Assembly: GCF_001306455.1 (NCBI RefSeq)
Contig: NZ_LGTQ01000006.1
Span: 1-64,000 of the forward strand
DNA: 64,000 nucleotides
Direction: 5' to 3'
From: Jiulongibacter sediminis
GTDB lineage: Bacteria; Bacteroidota; Bacteroidia; Cytophagales; Spirosomataceae
The position numbers were made by a program, and so were the translations under genes. The notes beneath the pieces were generated by a model. It saw only the letters and a program-made list of their open reading frames with translations, had not been told where the DNA came from and made no database searches. This document shows, in pieces, positions 1 through 7,804 of this stretch. Every line of letters begins with the position of its first letter. Within the stretch, counting starts at the first letter, position 1.

Positions 1-95
1 CAATAAGTCTATGAACTTTATCCGTCCACACTTTCGTGTTTCAGGCTTGTGCTTTTCAGCTATTTCGCTTCATTGTTTTTTGGCGAAACGGATTG

Positions 96-128
96 CAAAG
101 GTACAACCGATCATTTCGAAACTCCAAA
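96..128 (-). promoter_or_regulatory. Leftward Bacteroidota-type promoter (proximal of two)
   Basis: On the minus strand TACCTTTG (96-103) matches the Bacteroidota -7 box TAnnTTTG exactly. A TTTG (125-128) lies 21 bp upstream, the expected -33 spacing. It points out of the window to the left. Downstream of it (positions 28-39) is a short hairpin with a GAAA tetraloop on the minus strand. Confidence 0.55.
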
Positions 129-211
129 TAATTTTTTAATTATTTTTTCGAGTTGTTTATCTTGAAGCATTTCTTAGAACTAAATCCCGCCCTTCGTTCG
201 AAACGGGAGTG

Positions 212-244
212 CAAATGTAGAGGAAGAATTTGAAATATCACAAC
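212..244 (-). promoter_or_regulatory. Leftward Bacteroidota-type promoter (distal of two)
   Basis: On the minus strand TACATTTG (212-219) is an exact TAnnTTTG box, with GTTG (241-244) exactly 21 bp upstream. With the promoter at 96-128 it forms a tandem pair in the same orientation, an arrangement typical of strongly expressed stable-RNA operons. Apart from these promoters, 1-427 holds no open frame I can support. A 14-bp AT-rich palindrome (406-419) sits just before the gene at 428. Confidence 0.5.
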
Positions 245-427
245 CCACCTTTTAAATAATTTTACCCCTCATTGATATCGCTACTGAATATCAACTAATT
301 AGAGATTGAAATATTTTTGAGCTTTCAAATAGTTCTTTAAATAATGCAATTGGCCACTACAGAATACGATGTCATATCCGTTTTGATCCTTTACTTTTGC
401 GGCTCATCTTTTAAAAGATCATAAAGT

Positions 428-1435
428 ATGAAGCTTTTAATTACCGGGGCCACGGGTCTTTTGGGTTCAGAGATTGTTCGACAATTGAAAGACTACCCTG
501 GAAATGGTTTTGTTTCATTTGTAAGGAACCAAGATCAGCTTGACCAGTTCGATAACCCACAATTAGGAGATATCCTAGATTACCCTTCTCTACTTGAAGC
601 GTTTGAAGGTATCAATATTGTGATTCACGCCGCAGCAAAAGTTAGCTTCTCGCCGAAAGAAAAAGCTGAGCTTTTTGAAGCGAATGTTGACGGTACGGCA
701 AATGTGGTAAACGCTTGCCTGGAGAAAGGTGTAAAACGTCTTATATATATAAGTTCAGTGGCAGCAATTGGAAGACCCGAAAAGGATACGGATACAAAAC
801 AGCCCATCTCCATTAACGAAAGTAATAAATGGGAAGACAGCCCGATTAACTCCGAATATGCTAAAAGCAAGTACAGAGCTGAACAAGAGGTTTGGCGGGG
901 GCAGGCCGAGGGACTTCAAACCGTAATTCTAAACCCTTCGGTAATATTGGGCGAAGCTGACTGGAAACAAAGCAGTACCCAGCTCTTTAATTATGTTTAT
1001 CAAAGAAACAGATTTTATACGGATGGGGTGATTAATTATGTAGATGTACAGGATGTAGCAAATGCAGTCATTCAATTAATTGACTCGGACATAGAAGACA
1101 AAAGATACATTATGAATGCAGGCTCTGTTACATATGCCAAGTTTTTTGGCCTAATGGCCAAAGGTTTTGGCGTAGCACCACCTAAATACAAACTGAAACC
1201 GTTTGCCATAGAAATCCTTTGGAGGCTTGAAGCCATTAGGGCTTTCATTTTCAGAACATCCCCTTTAATCACAAAAGAAACGGCAGTTACAGCAAGAGCA
1301 AAAATTCACTTTGACAACTCAAGAATCAAAGAAGACTTGCAAATGGAGTTTATTCCTTTAGAAACCAGTATAAAACGCGTTTGCAATTACCTGTTGACTA
1401 AAAACAACCAGCGGTTAACGGTAGAGCAGAAATAA
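428..1435 (+). CDS. NAD-dependent epimerase/dehydratase (extended SDR)
   Basis: 335-aa soluble protein of the extended short-chain dehydrogenase/reductase family. The N-terminal Rossmann signature G7-A-T-G10-L-L-G13 binds NAD(P). The catalytic pair Y144-xxx-K148 and the preceding Ser109/110 (in YISS) are all present. Length and order fit nucleoside-sugar epimerase or dihydroflavonol-reductase-like enzymes, but the substrate cannot be read from the sequence. The ATG at 428 places the nucleotide-binding glycines at the usual distance from the start. A TACTTTTG box at 392-399 could be its promoter element, although no good -33 match accompanies it. It is followed by a 187-bp gap before atpA and is probably not in the same operon. 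Confidence 0.85.
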   Translation: MKLLITGATGLLGSEIVRQLKDYPGNGFVSFVRNQDQLDQFDNPQLGDILDYPSLLEAFEGINIVIHAAAKVSFSPKEKAELFEANVDGTANVVNACLEKGVKRLIYISSVAAIGRPEKDTDTKQPISINESNKWEDSPINSEYAKSKYRAEQEVWRGQAEGLQTVILNPSVILGEADWKQSSTQLFNYVYQRNRFYTDGVINYVDVQDVANAVIQLIDSDIEDKRYIMNAGSVTYAKFFGLMAKGFGVAPPKYKLKPFAIEILWRLEAIRAFIFRTSPLITKETAVTARAKIHFDNSRIKEDLQMEFIPLETSIKRVCNYLLTKNNQRLTVEQK

Positions 1436-1622
1436 ATGGACCAAGATACCTGCAAACGATCTAAGAAAAGTGCAAGAAATGGTATCCTTTTTTCAGATTT
1501 ATATGGGAATTATGAAATTTTCTTAGTTATTTCGCAGCCTGAAAAGCCCCCTCTGGACGGGTCAATTCCTCCAAAACAGGGCCAAATATCAAATTTTACG
1601 TAAAAACAACATTCAATAAGAC

Positions 1623-3200
1623 ATGGCATCAGTAAGACCAGATGAAGTTTCGGCCATATTAAGAGAGCAGCTTGCCGGAGCAAAAACCGAGGCAGAGCTG
1701 GAAGAAGTAGGAACGGTACTGCAGATCGGTGACGGTGTAGCTCGTATTTATGGATTATCTAAAGTTCAGGCGGGTGAGTTACTTGCTTTTGAGAACGGAT
1801 TGAAAGCCTTGGCACTTAACCTTGAAGAGGATAACGTGGGTGCGGTACTTCTTGGTGATTCAGCCGACATCAAAGAAGGTGCTACTGTTAAAAGAACTGG
1901 TGAAATTGCTTCAGTAAAAGTAGGAGAAGGTATTGTTGGACGTGTAGTAAACACTCTGGCTGAGCCAATCGACGGTAACGGACCACTACAAGGTGAAACT
2001 TATGATATGCCAATGGAGCGTAAGGCCCCTGGTGTTATTTACAGAGAACCCGTAACTGAGCCTCTTCAAACTGGTATCAAGGCAGTTGATGCGATGATTC
2101 CAATTGGCCGTGGTCAACGTGAGCTTGTAATTGGTGACAGACAGACCGGTAAAACTGCTGTTTGTATTGATACCATTATTAATCAGAAGGAATTCTACGA
2201 CAAAGGAGAGCCAGTATATTGTATATATGTAGCCTGTGGTCAGAAAGCTTCTACAGTTAAAGCTGTAGAGCAGACATTGAGACGCTACGGTGCAATGGAT
2301 TACACGGTAATCGTTGCCGCCAATGCCTCTGATCCTTCTCCAATGCAATTCTTTGCTCCGTTTACAGGTGCAGCCATCGGTGAATACTTCAGAGACACAG
2401 GTCGTCCTGCATTGGTTATTTATGATGACCTGTCAAAGCAGGCTGTTGCTTACCGTGAGGTTTCTCTTCTTCTAAGAAGACCTCCGGGACGTGAGGCCTA
2501 TCCTGGTGACGTTTTCTACCTTCACTCAAGATTATTGGAAAGAGCTGCAAAAGTTAACTCTTCAGATGAGATTGCATCTCAAATGAACGACTTACCGCCT
2601 TCACTGAAAGATAAAGTAAAAGGTGGTGGTTCATTGACTGCCCTTCCGATCATTGAAACTCAGGCCGGTGACGTGTCTGCCTATATTCCAACAAACGTAA
2701 TTTCGATTACGGATGGTCAGATCTTCCTTGAGTCAAACCTTTTCAACGCCGGTATCCGTCCTGCTATTAACGTGGGTATTTCGGTATCACGTGTGGGTGG
2801 TAATGCTCAGGTAAAATCAATGAAAAAGGTATCTGGTACATTGAAGCTCGACCAAGCTCAGTTCCGTGAGCTTGAAGCTTTTGCTAAGTTCGGGTCAGAC
2901 CTTGATGCTGCTACCAAACTGGTAATTGAAAGAGGTAGAAGAAACCAGGAGATCCTTAAGCAGGGTCAGTTCCAGCCAGCCCCAGTGGGTGAGCAGGTGG
3001 CTATCATCTACGGGTCTATTAACGGTATCATGGACAAAGTACCTGTGGAAAGAGCAAAAGAGTTCGAAAACGAATTCCTTTCTCTAATGCGTGCCAGCAA
3101 GCCTGAATATATTGCCACGCTTGCCTCAGGTAAGCTTGACGATGAGGTTACTGCCTGGATCGTGAAAGAAGGTAAAAGCCTTGCTGAGAAATACGCTTAA
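1623..3200 (+). CDS. atpA: F1F0 ATP synthase alpha subunit
   Basis: 525-aa alpha subunit of the F1 catalytic head. The P-loop GDRQTGKT lies around residue 171. The order is the usual N-terminal beta-barrel, nucleotide-binding domain and C-terminal helical bundle. The N terminus beginning [13 protein letters not shown] is typical of Bacteroidota AtpA and supports the ATG at 1623. atpG follows after 47 bp, so the two are almost certainly cotranscribed. The usual upstream genes (atpB, atpE, atpF, atpH) are not here: the preceding gene is an unrelated epimerase. Codon use is biased toward GGT, CGT and AAC, as expected for a highly expressed gene. Confidence 0.98.
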   Translation: MASVRPDEVSAILREQLAGAKTEAELEEVGTVLQIGDGVARIYGLSKVQAGELLAFENGLKALALNLEEDNVGAVLLGDSADIKEGATVKRTGEIASVKVGEGIVGRVVNTLAEPIDGNGPLQGETYDMPMERKAPGVIYREPVTEPLQTGIKAVDAMIPIGRGQRELVIGDRQTGKTAVCIDTIINQKEFYDKGEPVYCIYVACGQKASTVKAVEQTLRRYGAMDYTVIVAANASDPSPMQFFAPFTGAAIGEYFRDTGRPALVIYDDLSKQAVAYREVSLLLRRPPGREAYPGDVFYLHSRLLERAAKVNSSDEIASQMNDLPPSLKDKVKGGGSLTALPIIETQAGDVSAYIPTNVISITDGQIFLESNLFNAGIRPAINVGISVSRVGGNAQVKSMKKVSGTLKLDQAQFRELEAFAKFGSDLDAATKLVIERGRRNQEILKQGQFQPAPVGEQVAIIYGSINGIMDKVPVERAKEFENEFLSLMRASKPEYIATLASGKLDDEVTAWIVKEGKSLAEKYA

Positions 3201-3247
3201 TCAATTCGAAATTACCCCGGGGTAATCTTTAATTCAGATTATAAAAA

Positions 3248-4132
3248 ATGGCTTCATTAAAAGAAGTAAGAAACCGAATAACATCTGTTAACTCGACGAT
3301 GCAGATCACCAAAGCCATGAAAATGGTGGCGGCTGCTAAGCTTAGAAGAGCTCAGGATGCTATTCTCCAGATGCGACCATACGCAAATAAACTCAACGAG
3401 CTTATTGCAACGGTTTCGGCCAATACCGAGGTGGGGGCACAAAGTCCCTACACCGCCGTAAGGCCGGTAGACAAAGTATTGCTAATTGTGGTGACGTCTG
3501 ACAGAGGCTTGTGTGGTGGTTTTAATTCTAATATCATTAAGGCTACCCAGGCATTGATTAATGATAAGTACGCTTCTCAGCAAAAAGCAGGTAATGTTAC
3601 CATCAAAGCTCTTGGTAAAAAAGGCCTTGAAGCTTTTTCAAAGAGAGGATTTGCTGTCAATAAAAATCATTCTGAAATCTTTTTGAAACTGAGCTTTGAA
3701 GAAGCAAGAAAAGCTGCTGAAGAGGCTATGGAAGCTTTCAAAGTTGGAGTTTATGACGAAGTTGTTCTTGTTTTCAATGAATTCAAAAACGTTGCGACTC
3801 AAATCATAAGAACTGAGACGATGCTTCCACTGACTGCAGACGTTGATGAGAATGCTGCGGTGAGTAACACTGACTACATCTTTGAGCCTTCAGAAGAGGA
3901 GATTATCCTTGACCTGATGCCAAAGGCTATCAAAATGCATTTGTACAAAGCTGTATTGGAATCCAATGCCTCTGAGCACGGAGCTCGTATGACAGCTATG
4001 GATAAGGCCACTGAAAACGGCGGTGAACTATTGAAAGATCTTAAGATTCAATACAACCGTTCGCGTCAGGCGGCTATTACGAAAGAAATTCTTGAAATTG
4101 TAGGTGGAGCTGAAGCACTAAAAGACAGCTAA
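3248..4132 (+). CDS. atpG: F1F0 ATP synthase gamma subunit
   Basis: 294-aa gamma subunit, the rotary shaft that couples F0 rotation to catalysis in the F1 head. The N-terminal helix carries the family pattern MASLKEVRNRI...TMQITKAMKMVAA. The C-terminal helix (ASEHGARMTAMDKATENG, then NRSRQAAITKEILEIVGGAEAL) is equally canonical. It is the last gene of the atpA-atpG unit. A strong UUCG-loop terminator starts 30 bp after the stop. atpD/atpC (beta/epsilon) are not in the window; in Bacteroidota they commonly lie elsewhere. Confidence 0.98.
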   Translation: MASLKEVRNRITSVNSTMQITKAMKMVAAAKLRRAQDAILQMRPYANKLNELIATVSANTEVGAQSPYTAVRPVDKVLLIVVTSDRGLCGGFNSNIIKATQALINDKYASQQKAGNVTIKALGKKGLEAFSKRGFAVNKNHSEIFLKLSFEEARKAAEEAMEAFKVGVYDEVVLVFNEFKNVATQIIRTETMLPLTADVDENAAVSNTDYIFEPSEEEIILDLMPKAIKMHLYKAVLESNASEHGARMTAMDKATENGGELLKDLKIQYNRSRQAAITKEILEIVGGAEALKDS

Positions 4133-4162
4133 GCCCATAATTTCCCTTTTCAGGGACTCTGA

Positions 4163-4188
4163 GCCCTTCTTAATTCGTTAAGAAGGGC
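4163..4188 (+). terminator. Rho-independent terminator of atpA-atpG
   Basis: Perfect 11-bp stem (4163-4173 with 4178-4188) closed by a TTCG tetraloop and followed by TTTTCTTT. It lies 30 bp after atpG. Confidence 0.92.
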
Positions 4189-4230
4189 TTTTCTTTGATA
4201 TTTAAATAATGTTTAACCCATAAGGAAATC

Positions 4231-5308
4231 ATGACAACAGAAGCGTTGAAAGATTTGAGGGCCAGAGTGACGGCCTTGAGGAGGTATCTTTGACTACGAT
4301 AGCCGAAAAGAAAAACTAGGAGATTTAGAAAATCAGCAGGCTCAGCCTGAATTCTGGAACGACTCTGACCATGCTCAGAGCGTAATGAAAGAAATACAGA
4401 CTATCAAAAACTGGACAGAATCTTACGAAAAGATGGATACCAGCATGAGCGATCTGGAAACTCTTTATGAGTTCCATGAAATGGGTGAGGTTTCGGAAGA
4501 GGAAATTGATTCAGAAGGTGCCAAAACAGAGGTGCTGATAGAAGAGCTGGAATTGAAAAAGATGCTTTCAGGCGAAGAAGATCAGTTCTCTGCGATTGTA
4601 GAAATCAATTCAGGAGCTGGTGGTACTGAAAGCCAGGACTGGGCCAGTATGCTTTACCGTATGTACCTGATGTGGGCTCAAAAAAACGGATATAAAGTAA
4701 CTCAAGTCGACTGGCAGGATGGCGACGGAGCTGGTATAAAATCAGCTTCAATGCAAATTGACGGTCCGCAAGCCTATGGCTATCTCAAATCTGAGAATGG
4801 TGTACACCGTTTAGTTCGTATTTCTCCGTTCGATAGTAACGCAAGGAGACATACTTCTTTCGCCTCGGTATATGCCTATCCCGTGATTGATGACTCCATT
4901 GAGGTAGAGGTGAAAGATGCCGATATTGAGTGGCAAACGTCAAGATCAGGAGGTGCAGGTGGACAGAACGTAAACAAGGTGGAAACCAAGGTTCAGCTAA
5001 CTCACAAGCCCACGGGAATCGTTATCGTTTGTCAGATGGAACGAAGTCAGTTGGCTAATAAAGAACACGCCATGAACATGTTGAAGTCTCGTCTCTACCA
5101 GATTGAGATGGAAAAACGAAATGCGGCGAGGGCTGATATTGAAGCATCCAAAAAAGCTATTGAGTGGGGCTCTCAAATTAGAAATTATGTATTTCACCCA
5201 TACAAATTAGTCAAAGATGCCCGAACAGGACACGAGACATCAGACATTCAGGGAGTGATGGATGGAAACCTCGATGACTTCATCAAGGCTTATTTGATGA
5301 TGGATTAA
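4231..5308 (+). CDS. prfB: Peptide chain release factor RF2 (programmed +1 frameshift)
   Basis: RF2 recognises UGA/UAA and triggers peptide release. Zero-frame translation from ATG 4231 gives 20 codons ending ...LRRYL and then an in-frame TGA at 4291-4293. Reading resumes in the +1 frame at GAC 4292 (DYDSRKEKL...) and runs to 5308, giving a 358-aa product. The slip site has the classic layout: an internal Shine-Dalgarno-like AGGAGG (4279-4284), 3 nt, then CTT TGA C. This is the autoregulatory frameshift of prfB, not a mutation. The downstream frame carries the SPF codon-recognition tripeptide (RISPFDSN) and the catalytic GGQ loop ([11 protein letters not shown]). It is a single gene between two terminators. 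Confidence 0.96.
4279..4294 (+). promoter_or_regulatory. prfB +1 recoding site
   Basis: AGGAGG, TAT, CTT, then TGA followed by C. The SD-like element, the slippery CTT and the poorly terminating UGAC context match the RF2 recoding signal known from Escherichia coli. Low RF2 favours the shift and so restores RF2 synthesis. Confidence 0.95.
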
Positions 5309-5326
5309 ACCTTAGGATATAAGAAC

Positions 5327-5362
5327 AAAGAAAAAGGCTGCCTTTTGGTAGCCTTTTTCTTT
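5327..5362. terminator. Bidirectional terminator between prfB and the convergent gene
   Basis: 16-bp stem with one G-T pair (5327-5342 with 5347-5362) and a TTTT loop. The outer arms are A-rich and T-rich, so it can terminate transcription in both directions: prfB from the left, the minus-strand gene ending at 5377 from the right. Confidence 0.88.
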
Positions 5363-5376
5363 AGTCTCTTATTGTT

Positions 5377-5877
5377 CTATGCCGCTTCCACTCTGAAGTA
5401 TCTGGCAAGAAATGGACTTTTTGCCGCAGGAATTTTCCAGTTGCTATGAAGCTGGGCAATGGTTTGAACAGCATTGCTGTTATAAATCAAAGTATCAGGC
5501 TTTATTAAACCATTTTCTACAGCCTTCTTCAACTCAAAAGGTGGAATGGTTTTGATCTCATTATCCGAAAGAAAAGCCCAGGAACGATCAAAGAAATTGA
5601 TATTCATCTCCTCTCCCAGTTTCTTTAACCAGGCCACTGAACTATCAATTGAGCATCCGCTGGGCAGTTTGTGAGACTCATCAACCGCAATAATCACAAA
5701 GTGACCATCCTGTACCTTTACCGAGCCTAACAAATCCTCTCCGTGAGCATTCCACTGTTCCAGAGTAGTTTTTAACGCATAAGCGACCATATTCTCTTCT
5801 TTTGCCGTCATTAAACGGTCAGACTGGTATACCCAAACTCTGGAGTGGACGGTCATTTGATCAAAGTCTTTAAACAT
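5377..5877 (-). CDS. Conserved Bacteroidota protein of unknown function
   Basis: 166-aa protein starting MFKDFDQMTVHSRVWVYQS. As I recall, Bacteroidota proteins with this N terminus are often labelled 'ABC transporter ATPase'. I see no Walker A or B motif, no signature motif and no membrane segment here, so that label is not supported. The protein is soluble, with a mixed alpha/beta pattern (GSVKVQDGHFVIIAVDES resembles a strand pair). It is a single gene, convergent with prfB and sharing its terminator. The function is unknown. Confidence 0.75.
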   Translation of the reverse strand: MFKDFDQMTVHSRVWVYQSDRLMTAKEENMVAYALKTTLEQWNAHGEDLLGSVKVQDGHFVIIAVDESHKLPSGCSIDSSVAWLKKLGEEMNINFFDRSWAFLSDNEIKTIPPFELKKAVENGLIKPDTLIYNSNAVQTIAQLHSNWKIPAAKSPFLARYFRVEAA

Positions 5878-6035
5878 ACTTTTTTGAGTTGATATGAGTA
5901 ATTAGCTTAACGTAAAAGTAAAGCCTTTCATTCAGCAGAGGAGTCTAAAAATTTTAGAAAGGTTGGGAATTGTGGATAAGTTAGTCTCTGTTCTATTTTT
6001 TGTGATCTGTACCCAATTAGTAATTTTGGAATGTT

Positions 6036-6110
6036 CGGGGTGTAGCTCAGTCCGGTTAGAGTACACGTCTGGGGGGCGTGTGGCCGCTGGTTCGAATCCA
6101 GTCACCCCGA
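6036..6110 (+). tRNA. tRNA-Pro (anticodon GGG)
   Basis: All arms fold: acceptor CGGGGTG (6036-6042) with CACCCCG (6103-6109), discriminator A6110, D stem 6045-6048 with 6059-6062, anticodon stem 6064-6068 with 6076-6080 and loop CTGGGGG giving anticodon GGG at 6071-6073. The T stem is 6086-6090 with 6098-6102, with loop TTCGAAT. The 3' CCA is not encoded. A terminator follows 4 nt later. Confidence 0.97.
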
Positions 6111-6114
6111 CTTT

Positions 6115-6136
6115 TGGTCGCCTTCACGGGCGACCA
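6115..6136 (+). terminator. Terminator after tRNA-Pro
   Basis: 8-bp perfect stem TGGTCGCC (6115-6122) with GGCGACCA (6129-6136), a 6-nt loop and then a TTTTTA run. The U-tract exists only for plus-strand transcription, so it serves the tRNA and not the converging gene that ends at 6140. Confidence 0.85.
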
Positions 6137-6139
6137 TTT

Positions 6140-6931
6140 TTACATTTGCTGGAGCAGCAATTCAGCAAGATCATAAACCTTCACCTCCGCTTCCTTTTCT
6201 TTGTTCTTTACCCCGTCAGACATCATCGTCATGCAGAAAGGGCAGCTTACCGCAACGGTCTTAGCACCCGTTTCCAGAGCCTCTTCAATACGTTCTATGT
6301 TTACGTCTTTCTTACCGGCCTCTGGTTCTTTGAACATTTGACCACCACCGGCACCACAGCATAAGCCTTTTGACTTACACCTTTTCATCTCAACCAATTC
6401 AGCATCCAATGCCCTAATTACTTCTCTGGGAGCTTCATAAACCTCATTGGCTCGGCCCAGATAACAGGAATCATGAAATGTGATTTTTTGACCTTTAAAC
6501 TCTCCTCCCTTAACCTTAAGTTTGCCTTCAGAAATAAGTTGTTGCAAGTATTGAGAATGATGAATCACTTCATAATTCCCACCCAGTTCAGGGTATTCAT
6601 TTTTGAGCGTATTAAAACAGTGTGGGCAGGCTGTTACGATTTTCTTGACACCATAACCATTTAACACCTCAATGTTCTGCATGGCCAGCATCTGAAAGGT
6701 AAATTCGTTGCCAGCTCTTCTTGCCGGGTCACCTGTACAACTTTCTTCTGTGCCGAGAACGGCATAATTGATATTCAACTGGTTCAGAATTTTCGCAAAA
6801 GCAATGGTAACTTTCTTATATCGGTCGTCAAAACTGCCGGCACAGCCCACCCAAAAAAGAATTTCAGGTTCTTTATTTTGTGCCATCAGATCGGCCATTG
6901 TAGGTACAGAAAAAGGCATTGTTTCGCTCAT
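6140..6931 (-). CDS. (Fe-S)-binding CCG-domain protein (heterodisulfide-reductase/GlcF-like)
   Basis: 263-aa protein with two cysteine-rich CCG domains. The first half has WVGCAGSFD near residue 28 and TACPHCFNTLKNEYP mid-protein. The second has HDSCYLGRANEVY and LCCGAGGGQMFKEP, with a final VSCPFCMTMM. This is the domain pair that binds an unusual 4Fe-4S or zinc centre in HdrB, LutA, GlcF and succinate:quinone reductase E-type subunits. In many Bacteroidota a gene of this type follows a larger membrane-associated Fe-S oxidoreductase; that partner is absent here. The ATG at 6931 lies downstream of a TATATTTG box (6983-6990, minus strand) whose -33 match is weak. The electron donor and acceptor are unknown. 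Confidence 0.85.
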   Translation of the reverse strand: MSETMPFSVPTMADLMAQNKEPEILFWVGCAGSFDDRYKKVTIAFAKILNQLNINYAVLGTEESCTGDPARRAGNEFTFQMLAMQNIEVLNGYGVKKIVTACPHCFNTLKNEYPELGGNYEVIHHSQYLQQLISEGKLKVKGGEFKGQKITFHDSCYLGRANEVYEAPREVIRALDAELVEMKRCKSKGLCCGAGGGQMFKEPEAGKKDVNIERIEEALETGAKTVAVSCPFCMTMMSDGVKNKEKEAEVKVYDLAELLLQQM

Positions 6932-7026
6932 AGATCGTACTGAATTGAATTAATCAAAAATAGTATGCTTGCATAACATTTGCAAATATATTTAGCCTAG
7001 CCGCCAACCGCTTATTGTCATGGAAA

Positions 7027-7159
7027 GTCGTGGTTAGTCGTGCCACGACAATACTCTAAAGAAGACGGTCTACCCTGATCCTGGAGTTTGATGAAGCCTA
7101 TTCAATTGAGGAATTTAACCGTGGCACGACCGATTTCGTCGTGGTTAGTCGTGCCACGA
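7027..7159. repeat. Two exact 22-bp palindromic repeats (7027-7048, 7138-7159)
   Basis: The same 22-mer (starting GTCGTGGTTAGTCG, ending TGCCACGA) occurs at 7027-7048 and 7138-7159, start to start 111 bp. Each copy can fold on itself (TCGTGG with CCACGA). A related CGTGGCACGAC lies between them at 7120-7130. The right copy contains the last codons and stop of mnmD, so the left copy resembles a duplicated gene end. Confidence 0.8.
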
Positions 7160-7804
7160 TAATTTGATAGCTCTTAATATTTCCCGTTTCCGTGGTGGGC
7201 CTGGGTGTTTTTCAACCATGAATCCAGCAGCTTTTAGGTTTCGCTGAACGTAGCCTTTTGAGCAATAGGTTGTCAAAACTCCTCCCTCCTCCATGAGGGA
7301 ATAGAGTTTCTCAAAAATCTCCAGTGTCCATAGTTCCGGTTGAGACTCCGGTGCAAAGGCGTCGTAATAGACCAAATTGAATTTTTGATCGGTTTGAAAA
7401 TTTTGAAGTGGGGTATTGTACTTTATAAAACTAAATATGTCATTGACCTCTACCTTTTCTCCCCACGGGAGAGCATGTAATTGCGAAGCATCAAAATTGA
7501 GTTCACCTATCATTTCTTCGGTGATTGGAAAAGCTTCAAGCCCGGTGTAATTCACTTTTTTTGACTGGCTTTCAGCAAAGTTTTTTGTCAATAGGGCATT
7601 CAACCCCGTGCCAAAACCCATTTCCAATAGGTTTATCTCCTCAAAACGCTCGAAAGCAAAACAGAGCCCGAGGTCGATAAACACGACCTCAGACTCCTTT
7701 TCGGCTCCAAAAATGGAGTGGTAATGCTGATCAAAACATTTGCTGTAAACGGTAGTGCTGCCGTCAGCTGTTATTTTAATATGCTGTTCGTCTTTACTCC
7801 GCAC
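7145..7804 (-). CDS. mnmD: tRNA 5-methylaminomethyl-2-thiouridine methyltransferase (MnmD)
   Basis: 219-aa SAM-dependent methyltransferase of the MnmD/DUF752 family. It corresponds to the methylating half of E. coli MnmC and forms mnm5s2U at wobble U34 of tRNA. The SAM-binding motif LEMGFGTGLN is at residues 60-69. The family motif YYDAFAPESQPELWT is at about 146-160. No FAD domain (MnmC C-half) is fused. The start is GTG at 7804, overlapping the end of the M61 peptidase gene by 11 bp, so translation is probably coupled. The stop codon lies inside one copy of a palindromic repeat. Confidence 0.9.
   Translation of the reverse strand: MRSKDEQHIKITADGSTTVYSKCFDQHYHSIFGAEKESEVVFIDLGLCFAFERFEEINLLEMGFGTGLNALLTKNFAESQSKKVNYTGLEAFPITEEMIGELNFDASQLHALPWGEKVEVNDIFSFIKYNTPLQNFQTDQKFNLVYYDAFAPESQPELWTLEIFEKLYSLMEEGGVLTTYCSKGYVQRNLKAAGFMVEKHPGPPRKREILRAIKLSWHD

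Noticed and set aside
1986-2348. 120-codon frame antisense to atpA
   Set aside because: A shadow of a highly conserved coding region with biased codons; composition unlike a real protein.
4385-5308. prfB read as a truncated 307-aa gene or a pseudogene with a premature stop
   Set aside because: The TGA at 4291 lies in a textbook RF2 recoding site and the +1 frame continues without interruption.
5377-5877. ABC transporter ATPase
   Set aside because: No Walker A, Walker B or signature motif; only 166 aa.
5963-6364. 133-codon plus-strand frame across the tRNA
   Set aside because: It runs through tRNA-Pro and its terminator and then antisense to the Fe-S gene; no family resemblance.
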